From: Arachis hypogaea
Lineage: Eukaryota; Streptophyta; Magnoliopsida; Fabales; Fabaceae
Reading direction: 5' to 3'
DNA: 64,000 bases
Assembly (NCBI RefSeq): GCF_003086295.3
Contig: NC_092053.1
Location: 89,996,745 to 90,060,744, forward strand
Shown here piece after piece: positions 43,550-54,016 of the stretch (positions are counted from its first letter, which is position 1; each line of letters starts with the position of its first letter). The position numbers and the translations under genes are program-made. The notes beneath the pieces were generated by a model. That model was not told the DNA's origin and made no database searches. It saw nothing but the letters and a program-made list of their open reading frames with translations.

Positions 43550-44737
43550 TCAATCTTCTGCTATGTGGGGATCTTCCAAGAGGAAGATCTCAAGCTCCTT
43601 GTTTCTCTGCACCTTCTCGCCATGGTATAGCTTCAGGCGTTGTCCATTAACCTTAATAAGTTCAGAGCTTGAAGGATGGCTTAGGTGATAAACTCCGTAC
43701 GGTTCGGCCTTCTCTACTCTATATGGACCTTCCCATCTTGATCTCAACTTACCTGGCATGAGCCTTAGTCGAGATTTGTAAAGGAGGACTAAATCCCCAG
43801 GTTGGAACTCTTTCTTCTTGATGTTTTGATCATGTACAGCCTTCATCTTTTCCTTGTATATTCTGGAGTTTTCATAAGCTTCTAGGCGAAGGCTCTCCAG
43901 TTCCTACAGTTGCAACTTCCTTTCAGCTCCGGCTTTCTCAATTCCTATGTTGCACTCCTTAACTGCCCAAAAAGCTCTGTGTTCTACTTCAACTGGGAGG
44001 TGACAAGCTTTTCCATAAACCAAGCGGAAAGGACTCATTCCAATGGGTGTCTTGTATGCTGTTCTATATGCCCAGAGTGCATCTTGTAGCCTGGTGCTCC
44101 AGTCTTTTCTATGAGGCTTTACTATCTTTTGCAAGATACGCTTAATTTCTCTGTTTGACACCTCGGCTTGCCCATTAGTTTGGGGATGGTAAGCTGTTGC
44201 AACTTTATGAATTATTCCATGCTTCTTCATTAATCCTGTTAGTTTCCTGTTACAAAAATGGGTGCCTTGATCGCTCACGATTGCTCGTGGTGATCCGAAG
44301 CGACATATAATATGGTTTCTCACAAAGGAAACAACAGTGTTAGCATCATCAGTGCGGGTAGGAATTGCTTCCACCCATTTGGAAACATAATCCACAGCTA
44401 ACAATATATAAAAATATCCATTAAAATTTGGAAATGGACCCATGAAGTCAATGCCCCAAACATCAAAAATTTCACAGAAAAGCATAATTTGTTGAGGCAT
44501 CTCATCCCTCCTGGATATATTACCAAATTTCTGGCATGGGAGACAAGATTTACAAAACTCAGCAGCGTCTCTAAAAAGAGTAGGCCACCAGAATCCACAA
44601 TCTAAGATCTTTCTAGCTGTTCTTTAGGGACCAAAATGTCCTCCACTCTCAGATGAGTGACAAGCCTCTAAAATGGACTGGAATTCTGATTGAGAGGAAG
44701 CATGAAGAGCTTCTCTCAATACAGAGTCAAACAGAGC
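43550..44737 (-). pseudogene. pol (integrase): El-8 integrase, 5' truncated
   Basis: Minus strand, one frame from about 44737 to the stop at 43550, with nonsense codons near 44630 and at 43904. The HHCC zinc-finger part is visible (CHSSESGGHFG, then CKSCLPCQ). The catalytic D,D,E residues lie in [19 protein letters not shown] and [19 protein letters not shown]. The C-terminal part has KSRLRLMPGKLRSRWEGPY, the GPY/F-type module of Ty3/gypsy integrases. Its role is insertion of cDNA into the genome. It is the only integrase in the window, and it is carried by an element with El-3/El-4-type LTRs. Confidence 0.88.
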
Positions 44738-45009
44738 CCCCACAGTCAAACTCTAAGTTTGGTGTTGGGAGGTTCCAACATTGCTCTGAACATCTGTGAG
44801 GCTCCATGAGAGCCATTGTCAAGCTATTAACATTAAAAAAGCGCTTGTTGGGAGGCAACCCAATTTTTACTTATCTATGTTAAATTTCTATTTTCTTTTG
44901 TTATTTTATGTTTTCTGTAGGTTGATGATCATGTGAAAGTCACAAAAACAATTGAAAAAGTAAAAACAGAAGGAAAAACAGAATGAAAAATAGAACACCC
45001 TGGAGGAGA

Positions 45010-45195
45010 AACTTACTGGCGTTTAAACGCCAGTAAGGGTAGCAGAATGGGCGTTAAACGCCCAGTCTGGCACCATTCTGGGCGTTTAACGCCAGAAATG
45101 GGCACCCAGGAATGGGCAAGAAGCTAGCGTTAAACGCCATAAATGGACAGCAGCCTGGCATTTAATGCCAGGATTGGCAGCAAGGGGCGTTTTTG
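45010..45195 (+). repeat. GGCGTTTAAACGCC palindrome array of El-7, upstream of ORF3
   Basis: About eight words such as TGGCGTTTAAACGCCA and GGGCGTTAAACGCCC in 185 bp. They are the motif type of this element's LTR (33080) and leader (35075). Confidence 0.75.
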
Positions 45196-45473
45196 CACGC
45201 CACATGGTGCAGGGATGAGAAATCCTTGACACCTCAGAATCTGTGGACCCCACAGGATCCCCACCTACCCCACCTTTCTCTCTCTTCTTCACCCATTCAC
45301 CAATCATCTCAATACCTCTTCCCCCAAAACCCCTCACCTATCAAATCCCACCATTCTCTTCACCACTCACATCCATCCATCATAAAACCCCACCTACCTC
45401 ACCATTCAAATTCAAACCACTTTCCCACCCAAACCCACCCATAATGGCCGAACCATACCCCCCTCTCCACTCC

Positions 45474-45481
45474 TATATAAA
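45474..45481 (+). promoter_or_regulatory. Candidate internal promoter for El-7 ORF3
   Basis: CCTATATAAACCC, a good TATA box, 280 bases after the palindrome array and about 200 bases before the ORF3 ATG. This is the same array-TATA order as in the LTRs. No counterpart TATA was seen before ORF3 of El-3, El-4 or El-8, so the inference is limited to El-7. Confidence 0.4.
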
Positions 45482-45598
45482 CCCACCTTCACTCCTTCAT
45501 TTTCACACAACATACACACTACCCATCCCCCTTGGCCGAAACACAAAGCCCCCTCTATCTCCTCTATTTCTTCTTCTTCTACTCTCTTCTTTCTTCTT

Positions 45599-45635
45599 TT
45601 GCTCGAGGACGAGCAACCTTCTAAGTTTGGTGTGG
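45599..45635 (+). other. AGGA hairpin plus AAGTTTGGTGTGG before El-7 ORF3
   Basis: TTGCTCG-AGGA-CGAGCAA (45599-45616), a perfect 7-bp stem, then AAGTTTGGTGTGG. The same two parts stand before this element's 3' LTR (47871-47908) with a different, still perfectly paired stem. Confidence 0.75.
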
Positions 45636-45671
45636 TAAAAGCTAAAGCTTTTTATTTTTCCATAACCATTT

Positions 45672-46823
45672 ATGGCACTAAAGGCCAGAGAAACCTCTAG
45701 AAAGAGGAAAGGGAAGGCAAAAGCTTCCACCTCCGAGTCATGGGAGATGGAGAGATTCCTCTCAAGGGTGCATCAAGACCACTTCTATGAAGTTGTGGCC
45801 AAGAAGAAGGTGATCCCCGAGGTCCCTTTTAAGCTCAAAAAGGGTGAATATCCGGAGATCTGACATGAGATCCGAAGAAGAGGTTGGGAAGTTCTCACCA
45901 ACCCCATTCAACAAGTCGGAATCTTAATGGTTCAAGAATTTTATGCCAATGCATGGATCACCAAGAACCATGATCAAAGTGTGAACCCGGACCCCAAGAA
46001 TTGGCTTACAGTGGTCCGAGGGAAATACTTAGATTTTAGTCCAAAAAATGTAAGGTTGGCATTTAACTTGCCCATGATGCAAGGAGATGCACACCCATAC
46101 ACTAGAAGGGTCAACTTTGATCAAAGGTTGGACCAAGTCCTCATGGACATCTGTGAAGAGGGCGCTCAATGGAAGAGTGATTCAAGAGGATAGCCGGTTC
46201 AACTAAGAAGGCATGACCTCAAGCCCGTGGCTAGGGGATGGTTGGAGTTCATCCAATGCTCAATCATTCCTACTAGCAACCGATCTGAAGTTACTATAGA
46301 CCGGGCTATCATGATTCATAGCATCATGATTAGAGAGGAAGTAGAAGTTCATGAGGTTATATCCCAAGAACTCTACAAGGTGGCGGACAAGTCCTCTACT
46401 ATGGCAAGGTTAGCCTTTCCTCATCTCATCTGTCACCTCTGCAATTCAGCTGGAATTGACATAGAGGAAGACATCCTCATTGATGAGGACAAGCCCATCA
46501 CTAAGAAAAAGATGGAGCAAACAAGAGATCCCACTCATGGACAAGAGCATGAGGAATTTCCTCATCATGAAATCCTTGAGATGCCTCAAGGGATGCAATT
46601 TCCTCCACAAAACTATTGGGAGCAAATCAACACCTCCCTAGGAGAATTAAGTTCCAACATAGGACAACTAAGGGTAGAGCACCAAGAGAATTTCATCCTC
46701 CTCCATGAAATTAGAGAAGACCAAAGAACCATGAGAGAGGAGCAACAAAGGCAAGGAAGAGACATTGAGGAGCTCAAGCACTCCATAAGATCTTCAAGAG
46801 GAAGAACAAGCCGCCATCACTAA
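45672..46823 (+). pseudogene. El-7 ORF3: basic coiled-coil protein in the env position, two nonsense codons
   Basis: One frame of 384 codons from ATG 45672 (MALKARETSRKRKGKAKAS) to TAA 46821, with TGA at 45861 and TAG at 46191. The N-terminus is basic and nuclear-signal-like. The central part (MVQEFYANAW, KNWLTVVRGKYLDFSP, ARGWLEFIQCSIIPTSNRSE, RAIMIHSIMI) is a distant relative of the EFYxN region of El-3 and El-8 ORF3. The last 70 residues form a clear coiled coil (QINTSLGELSSNIGQLRVEH onwards) ending Arg/Ser-rich. No membrane or secretion signal is seen. It corresponds to proteins often labelled putative plant transposon protein; function unknown. Confidence 0.75.
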
Positions 46824-47870
46824 GGTGGACCCGTTCTTTAATTTCCTTGTTCTTTATTTTCTGTTTTTCGAATTTTTATGCTTATGTTATTTATGTTTGT
46901 GTCTTTATTACATGATCATTAGTGTCTAAGTGTCTATGCCTTAAAGCTATGAAAATGAATCCATCACCTTTCTTAAATAAAAAGTATTTTTAATTGAAAA
47001 AGAAAAAGAAGTACATGAATTTCGAATTTTAAAACGGTTTAATTATTCTGATGTGGTGGCAATACTATTATTTTCTGAATGAATGCTTGAACAGTGCATA
47101 TTTTTGAATTTGATTGTTTATGAATGTTAAAATTGTTGGCTCTTGAAAGAATGATGGGAAAAGGAGAAATGTTGTTGATAATATGAAAAAACACAAAATG
47201 ATTCTTGAAGCAAGAAAAAGCAGTGAATAGTAAAGCTTGCAAAAAAAAAAAAGAGAGAAAAGAAAAAGAAAGGAAAAGAAAAGCAAGCAGAAAAAGCCAA
47301 TACCCTTTAAACCAAAAGGCAAGGGTGATAAAAAGGATCCAAGGCTTTGAGCATCAGTGGATAGGAGGGCCCACAGGAATAAAATCCTGGCCTAAGCGGC
47401 TAAACCAAGCTGTCCCTAACCATGTGCTTGTGGCGTGAAGGTGTCAAGTGAAAACTTGAGACTGAGCAGTTAAATTCAAGGTCCAAAGCAAAAAGAAGAG
47501 TGTGCTTAAGAACCCTGGACACCTCTAATTGGGGACTCTAGCAAAGCTGAGTCACAATCTGAAAAGGTTCACCCAGTTATGTGTCTGTGGCACTTATGTA
47601 TCCGGTGGTAATACTGGAAAACAAAGTGATTAGGGCCACGGCCAAGACTCATAAAGTAGCTGTGTTCAAGAATCAACATACTTAACTAGGAGAATCAATA
47701 ACACTATCTGGATTCAGAGTTCCTATAGATGCCAATCATTGTAAAGTGAGATGCCAAAACTGTTCAGAAGCAAAAAGCTAAAAGCCCCACTCATCTAATT
47801 AATACTGATCTTCATAGATATTTTTGGAATTTATTGTATATTCTCTTCTTTTTATCCTATTTGATTTTCA
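46824..47870 (+). other. El-7 3' UTR
   Basis: Non-coding, about 1 kb, aligned by eye with El-5 (23875-26495). It includes an A/G-rich stretch (47240-47290) and the conserved words GGTAATACTGGAAAACAAAG and GATGCCAAAACTGTTCAGAAG. Confidence 0.7.
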
Positions 47871-47908
47871 GTTGCTTGGGGACAAGCAACGATTTAATTT
47901 TGGTGTTG
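47871..47908 (+). other. El-7 GGGA hairpin and polypurine region at the 3' LTR
   Basis: GTTGCTTG-GGGA-CAAGCAAC (47871-47890), a perfect 8-bp stem with a GNRA-type loop, followed by ATTTAATTTTGGTGTTG up to the LTR. Its purine tract is poorer than in the El-3 group. Confidence 0.75.
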
Positions 47909-49539
47909 TGATGAGCGGATAATTTATACGCTTTTTGGCATTGTTTTTAGTATATTTTTAGCATATTTTAATTAGTTTTTATTATATTTTTATTAGTTTT
48001 TAAATAAAAATCACTCTTCTAGACTTTACTATGAGTTTGTGTGTTTTTCTGTGATTTCAGGTATTTTCTGGTTGAAATTGAGGGACCTGAGCAAAAATCT
48101 GATTCAGAGGCTGAAAAAGGATTGCAGATGCTGTTGGATTCTGACCTCCCTGCACTCAAAGTGGATTTTCTGGAGCTACATAAGCCCAATTGGCGCGCTC
48201 TCAATTGCGTTGGAAAGTAGATATCCTGGGCTTTCCAGCAATATATAATAGTCTATACTTTGCCCGATATTTGATGGCCCAAACAGGCGTTCCAAGTCAG
48301 CTCAAGAATTCTGGCGTTTAACTCCAAAACTGGCACAAAAGCTGGAGTTAAACGCCCAAACTGGCACAAAAGCTGGCGTTTAACTCCAAGAAAAGTCTCT
48401 ACACATGGAAGCTTCAATGCTCAGCCCAAGCGCACACCAAGTAGGCCCGGAAGAAGATTTCTGCATTAATTACCTATTTCTGTAAACCCTAGGTTACTAG
48501 TTCTCTATAAATAGGACCTTTTGCTATTGTATTTTCACACTTTTCATACAATTGATCACGTTTTGGGAGGCTGGCCATTCGGCCATGCCTAGACCTTGTT
48601 CTTATGTATTTTCAACGGTGGAGTTTTTACACACCATAGATTAAGGTGTGGAGCTCTGCTGTTCTTCATGAATTAATACAAAGTATTATTGTTTTTCCAT
48701 TCAACTCAAGTCTATTTCTTCTTCAAGATATTCATTCGTTCTTCAATGATGAATGTGATGATCCGTGACACTCATCATCATTCTCACTTATGAACATGTG
48801 CCTGACAACCACCTCTGTTCTACTAGCAATGGCTTGAATGCATATCTCTTGGGTTTCTAATCTAAGATTGGAACTTTCGTGGTATAGGCTAGAATTATTA
48901 GCGGCCATTCCTGAGATCCGGAACGTCTAAATCTTGTCTGTGGTATTCTGAGTAGGATCTGGGAAGGGATGACTGTGACGAGCTTCAAACTCGCGATTGT
49001 TGGGCGTGTGACAGATGCAAAAGGATCAATGGATCCTATTCCTGCATGATCGAGAACCGACAGATGATTAGCCGTGCGGTGACAGTGCATTTGGATCGTT
49101 TTCACTGAGAGGACGGGAAGTAGCCATTGACAACGGTGATGCCCAACATAAAGCTTGCCATGGAAAGAAGTATGAATGATTGGAAGAAGGCAATAGGAAA
49201 GCAGAGGTTCAGGAGGAACAAAGCATCTTCATACGCTTGTTTGAAATTTTAACCAAAGAATTACTTAAGTATCTTTATCTTTATTTTATGTTTTATTCAT
49301 CTTTTAGTTATCAATTCTCCATCACCATCTGAATTCGCTTGACTGAGATTTACAAGGTAACCATAGCTTGCTTCAAGCCGACAGTCTCCGTGGGATCGAC
49401 CCTTACTCACGTAAGGTATTACTTGGACGACCCAGTGCACTTGCTGGTTAGTTGTGCGGAATTGTGACAAAGTGTGATTCATGTTTAAGAGCTCCAAGTC
49501 CTTTGGCACCATTGTTGATGATCACAATTTCGCATACCA
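47909..49539 (+). repeat. El-7 3' LTR
   Basis: 1631 bp, TGATGAGCGGATAATT to CGCATACCA, then the target duplication CTTAC. Palindromes 48285-48395, TATAAATA at 48506. Confidence 0.93.
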
Positions 49540-49544
49540 CTTAC

Positions 49545-49989
49545 TCTTCGATGTTAAGGTTTGACTAGGTGAGATTAATCCATTATAATTATCATAGTTG
49601 TGGTTATGGCAAGGAAGGAATTTTGTAACTCATTCCAAGTCAAAGTTCCATTTATGTTTTAAACCACAATTCCATCAATTTTGAGTCTTACTTGTTTATA
49701 TTACATATATATTTCTTTTATTCCTTTATTAGTTTATTAATTACAATTTTGATTGTCCTTTTATTTCTTAATTATTTGCTTCATCATTGAAAACCCCTTA
49801 CTTTTCACAACCAAAATTGTGCGCTCATGGTCACTAGTTCCTAGGGAGAATGACTCGAGGTTTAATTACTCTCCGTTATTTGTATTTGAAATTAAACTTT
49901 GATTGGGAGGGTTACTTGTCAGTTTGGACTATGCTTTCGACGAAGAAATTGTTTGCTAAATTTTTGAACCGTTGTAATTCTCTCCATCA
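49545..49989 (+). repeat. El-6 3' LTR, right segment
   Basis: Continues the El-6 LTR after El-7 and ends TTCTCTCCATCA. It includes GAGAATGACTCGAGG, a diverged form of the U5 block. It is followed directly by El-9 coding sequence. Confidence 0.7.
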
Positions 49990-50039
49990 ACTATTCATTT
50001 GAGAAGTGGTAAGATAACAAGTTTAGAAGTAAAGGTTAG

Positions 50040-50992
50040 TGAGGAGCCGGTTGAAAAAGAAGCTTAGGAGGAGGTATAGAGCAAAAAGGAGCATGCCCCT
50101 CCTAGACACCCAGATAACCCTTTTCTGGTTGATCTTGAGAAATATCCGGTGTTGTCTAAAGCACATGAGTACAAGCTCAAGATGCCATATCCTCATAGAC
50201 TTCAGAAGGCCTCCAAAGACAAGTAGTTTTCCAAATTTCTAGAGGTTTTCAGGAAGCTTTAGATCAACATCCCTTTTGCAGAGGCCCTTGAGAAAATGCC
50301 TCTTTATGCAAAATTTATGAAATAGTTGTTGATTAACAAGAGGAATTGGAAAGAGAGTGAGACAGTGGTGCTTACTAAGGAATGTAGTACTATTATTCAG
50401 TAGGATCTCCCAGAGAAAATGCAAGATCTGGTAAGCTTTTTAATTCCTTGTACCATTAGAGACATCACTATTTAGAGAGTCTTATGTGACCTTGGAGCTA
50501 GCATCAATCTCATACCACTTTTCTTGATGAGAAAGCTCCAAATTGATGAGGTAAAACCTACACGTATTTCTCTTTAACTTGCTAATCATTCAATTAAGTT
50601 TTCTTTGGGAGTTGTGGAGAATTTACTTGTGAAAGTAGGACTATTTAATTTTTTTTGATGATTTTGTCATACTGGATATGAAAGAGGACAAGAATGCCTC
50701 TATTATTCTGGGGAGACCCTTTTTAGCTACTGGAAGAGCCTTTATTGATGTTTAAAAGGGTGAATTGACTCTGAGGGTCAATGAAGAGGGAGTAGTCCTT
50801 AATGTGCTTGAGACTTTACATCACCCTAGTGATTCTAAGGGGTGTATGAGAGTTGATCTTATTGAGCCACTGATTCAAGAGGCATTTGAAGCTGAAGAGC
50901 TTGATGAGGTTTTGGAACCCCTTCTAGAGGATGATTTATTTAAGATTGATGACTCATCACCTCAAAAGGGGGGAACCACTCGCCATTCATAA
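50040..50992 (+). pseudogene. pro: El-9 protease region of an Athila-like element
   Basis: Decayed: several in-frame stops and indels. Recognisable words in order are FLEVFRKL, AEALEKMPLYAKFM, LCDLGASINLIP (protease active site, about 50487-50522), [17 protein letters not shown] and [16 protein letters not shown]. It then runs into an open stretch with acidic residues (IEPLIQEAFEAEELDEVLE). It is the same region as El-12 60928-61743 but older. Confidence 0.8.
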
Positions 50993-51173
50993 GGAATAAG
51001 AGCCTCCAAAGCTTGAGTTGAAGCTCTTGCCTCCCTCTTTGAAGTATGCATTCCTAGGCAAGCATGATTCATATCCAATGATTATTAGCTCTTCTCTAAG
51101 GCATGAGGAAGAGGAAGCATTGCTTAGAGTGCTCAAGAGTCATAAAACAGCTCTTGGGTAGACCATTAGTGAT

Positions 51174-52055
51174 TTGAAGGGGATTAATCTGGCTAAATGT
51201 ATGCATAAGATCTTACTTGATGATGATGCTAAACTGGTTGTACAACCACAGAGGCGACTAAAACCAAATATGAAAGAGGTGGTCCAAAAAGAGGTGATGA
51301 AACTTTGGAATGTCGGGATAATTTACCTAATTTTTGACATTCCATGGGTGAGTCCTGTGCAAGTGGTTCCCAATAAAGGAGGGATGACAGTGATCAAGAA
51401 TGAGAAGAATGAGCTTATTCCCACAAGCACCATCACAGGGTGGCGTATGTGTATTGATTACAGACGACTCAACAATGCAACAAGAAAAGATCACTTCCCC
51501 TTGCCTTTCATTGATCAGATGCTTGGGAGGTTAGCTGGCCATGCTTTTCACTATTTTCTAGATGGATATTTTGGCTATAATCAGATTATTGTAGACCTTC
51601 AAGATCAGGAAAAGACAGCATTCACATGTCCCTTTGGAGTATTTGCTTATCAGAGGATGCCATTTAGATTCTGTAATGCCCTAGCAACTTTTCAGAGGTG
51701 TATGCTTTCTATATTCTCAAATATGGTTGAAAAGTTCATTGAGGTATTTATGGATGATTTTTTTTATTTTGGTAATTCTTTTGATTCTTGCCTTAAGCAT
51801 CTTTCTTTAGTCTTGAAACGGTGCCAAAAAACAAACCTTATTTTGAATTGGGAAAAATGTCATTTTATGGTAAATGAAGGTATTGTTCTTGGGCACCGGA
51901 TTTCAAGCAAAGGAATTAAGGTTGATAAAGCTAAGGTGGAGGTAATTGAAAAATTACAACCACCCATTAACGCAAAGGCCATCCGGAGTTTCTTAGGACA
52001 TGCAGGATTTTATTGGAGATTTATAAAGGATTTTCTAAGGTTGCTAAACCTTTAA
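51174..52055 (+). pseudogene. pol (RT): El-9 reverse transcriptase fragment
   Basis: 293 open codons. It shows the RT order WVSPVQVVPNKGG, GWRMCIDYRRLN, FPLPFIDQML, LDGYFGYNQI, FTCPFGVFAYQRMPF, then the catalytic FMDD box in IEVFMDDFFYFG (residues 190-200) and FLGHAGFYWRFIKDF. FMDD rather than YMDD/YVDD is usual for Athila-type RT. A frame change at about 52015 leads into RNase H. Confidence 0.9.
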
Positions 52056-52680
52056 GCAATATCTTGGTTGCAGACATTCCTTTTATTTTAGATAATGATT
52101 GTTTGCATGCCTTTGAAATTCTAACAGTAAGACTTGTCTCGGCTCGCATCATAGCTCCCCCCAACTGGAATTTACCGTTTGAATTGATGTGTGATGCCAG
52201 TGATTATGCTATAGGGGCTATCTTCGGGCAGAGATAAGACAAGCTTATGCACGTCATTTACCATGCTAGCTAAATGACGCGCAAAAGAAATACACAACTA
52301 CAGAAAAAGAGTTATTGGCTATAGTTTATGTATTTGATAAGTTTAGGTCCTATTTAATTGGTTCCAAGGTTATTGTTTATACTGACCATGCTGCTCTTAA
52401 GTACCTTCTAACCAAGTAGGATTCTAGACCAAGATTGATCAGGTGGGTGCTCCTTCTTCAGGAGTTTGATATTGAGATTAGAGACAAAAAAGGGTCTGAG
52501 AATAAAGTTGTTGACCACCTCTCAAGAATTGAGCCCGAAGAAAGAAAGCAAGAATCCACTCCTGTGACTGAGACCTCTCAAAAAGGGTCTGTGGTTTGCG
52601 GATATTGCAAACTACAAGGCTATGAGGGTCATCCCCAAGGAGTACACTAAACAACAAGTTAAGAGATGCTAAATTTTCTT
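52013..52680 (+). pseudogene. pol (RNase H): El-9 RNase H fragment
   Basis: After the RT thumb (FSKVAKPLSNILV) come CDASDYAIGA (first Asp), TTEKELLAIVYVFDKFR (Glu) and YTDHAALKYLL (Asp), then [19 protein letters not shown]. Stops and frame changes near 52235, 52420 and 52650. It ends near 52680 where LTR-like El-10 sequence starts; no integrase follows. Confidence 0.82.
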
Positions 52681-54016
52681 ATAATTTTAGAGATGAATTT
52701 AGTAAGTTTTATTGAGATTATAGTGTTTGAAGCCTATTTGGATTCTACTTTAAAGCGCACTGTGGTTTTATTTATTTCATGAAAAAATTCGAGCGAGTTT
52801 GGCAGAGTTCATACAGAACAAAAAGGAAGAAATTTGATGCTGCCAAGCTGGCGCCAAATGCTGCTACTGGACGTTTGGCACTGAGCGCCTCGTAATGCGT
52901 GCAACAATTCTGTTGAGTTGGCGCTAAATTCCACGACCCGGCATTTAGCGCCGGCAGCTTCGTAAAAGACGCCTCACACACACGCTAGTGGTGCTAAATG
53001 CCGAACCTGGCGTTTAGCCTAGTAGCGCGCACATGGATTCATACGGAAGGCTTTATTTGTGGATTTAGATAATAATTAATTAATTATTTTTTCATTATTA
53101 GTTAAAACAAAACACAATCTTTTGGGCCTTTAGTAGTTGTCATTTTATTTTATTTTCAAATCAATTAGGTTAGATATAGAAGGGAAAAAGATTCAGCCCT
53201 TCGGGCTGGCTTCTCTTCTCACTACCTTATTCTACACTTTACACATTTTTGAAACCCTAGTTTTCTCTGAGCCATGAGCAACTAAACCTTCTCTGTTAAG
53301 ATTAAGAGCTCTGTTTATTCTATGGATTAATACTATTGCTATTCTACTTTTAATTGATGTATTGATTTTAATTCAAGAATTATTTTCGTTCATCATCTTA
53401 TGAATTTGAGTATATTGTAAAATAGCTCTTTTTCTACATGAATTCTTGTTGATTCTTGGAAAAGTTAACTCACTTGAATAACAACTTGAAAGTAACTCCT
53501 CCTAAACTACTAATTACCTGGACTTAACGTGATATGCGATATGTAATCATCTTATATTTGGGTATTTAAGGTTTTTATGGCTAATAAACTAGAATTGGAC
53601 CTAAACCTTTAATCTTAATTAAGTGACCAAGGAATTAGCAGTTGATTAGGTTAGAGGACACTAATTCACTAAGGAATCAGGGTTTAGTCAATTAAAGTTT
53701 GCCATGAATTGAATCTTGCATGATTAAAGTATTTGGTAAGAACTATTAATCCGGAAAAATAAATATCTTTGAAACCTTATCTGTTTTCTCACAAACTTTT
53801 CACACCAAATTTACTAATTGCTTTCTTAATTTCTTAATTGTTGTTTGATGCTTTTGAACCCAAAATACTATTTTCTACTTGTCTGACTAAGTGAATCACT
53901 CAATTATTTTTGTTTGGTCCATTAATTCTCATGGGATTTACCCTCATTCACCTGAGGTATTACTTGGTACGACCCGATGCACTTGCCGGTTCAGTTGTGG
54001 TATTCGAAATTCTGCA
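52681..54016 (+). repeat. El-10: LTR fragment of another Athila-type family
   Basis: Non-coding. It has GGCATTTAGCGCC / GGCGCTAAAT palindromes (52845-53035), a TATA-like GATATAGAAGGG (about 53174), TTAATACTATTGCTATTC R-region DNA, and the U5 block TTACTTGGTACGACCCGATG followed by an LTR-like end ATTCTGCA. The left boundary is approximate. Confidence 0.65.

Larger units (their letters stand above)
37873..44737 (-). mobile_element. El-8: 3' half of a pol-bearing element on the minus strand, nested in El-7
   Basis: On the minus strand: integrase (44737-43550), post-pol hairpin, palindrome array, ORF3 leader, ORF3, 3' UTR, polypurine tract and complete 3' LTR ending at 37873. The LTR end abuts El-7 protease codons, a genuine insertion end (left flank AGGAT). 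The upper end is ragged: it stops inside the integrase zinc-finger region, next to El-7 3' sequence. Its LTR, cassette and ORF3 are the closest here to those of El-3 and El-4. Confidence 0.85.
44738..45671 (+). other. El-7 untranslated cassette between pol and ORF3
   Basis: Contains the hairpin TTGGG-AGGCAA-CCCAA (44848-44863), a palindrome array (45010-45195), a CT/CA-rich leader, a TATA box (45474) and an AGGA hairpin (45599). The long Pro-rich open frames here are low-complexity and not called genes. Confidence 0.7.
32699..49539 (+). mobile_element. El-7: FIDEL-like element with both LTRs, pol region lost to a nested insertion/deletion
   Basis: LTRs at 32699-34331 and 47909-49539 (1633 and 1631 bp; about 97% alike over the first 200 bases by eye), target duplication CTTAC (32694-32698 and 49540-49544). 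Internal order: primer-binding site, leader, gag-protease frame, El-8 on the opposite strand, untranslated cassette, ORF3, 3' UTR, polypurine region. Reverse transcriptase, RNase H and integrase of El-7 are missing; excluding El-8 the element is about 10 kb. Confidence 0.92.
31496..49989 (+). mobile_element. El-6: 3' end of an Athila-type element, split by El-7
   Basis: A short piece of 3' UTR (from about 31496), hairpin, polypurine tract and 3' LTR. The LTR is interrupted at 32698 and resumes at 49540 after El-7's target duplication. The left boundary against host DNA has no LTR end, so the 5' part was deleted. Confidence 0.75.

Noticed and set aside
45193..45638. Overlapping Pro/His-rich open frames before El-7 ORF3
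   Set aside because: CT/CA-rich 5' leader containing a TATA box; composition alone keeps the frames open.
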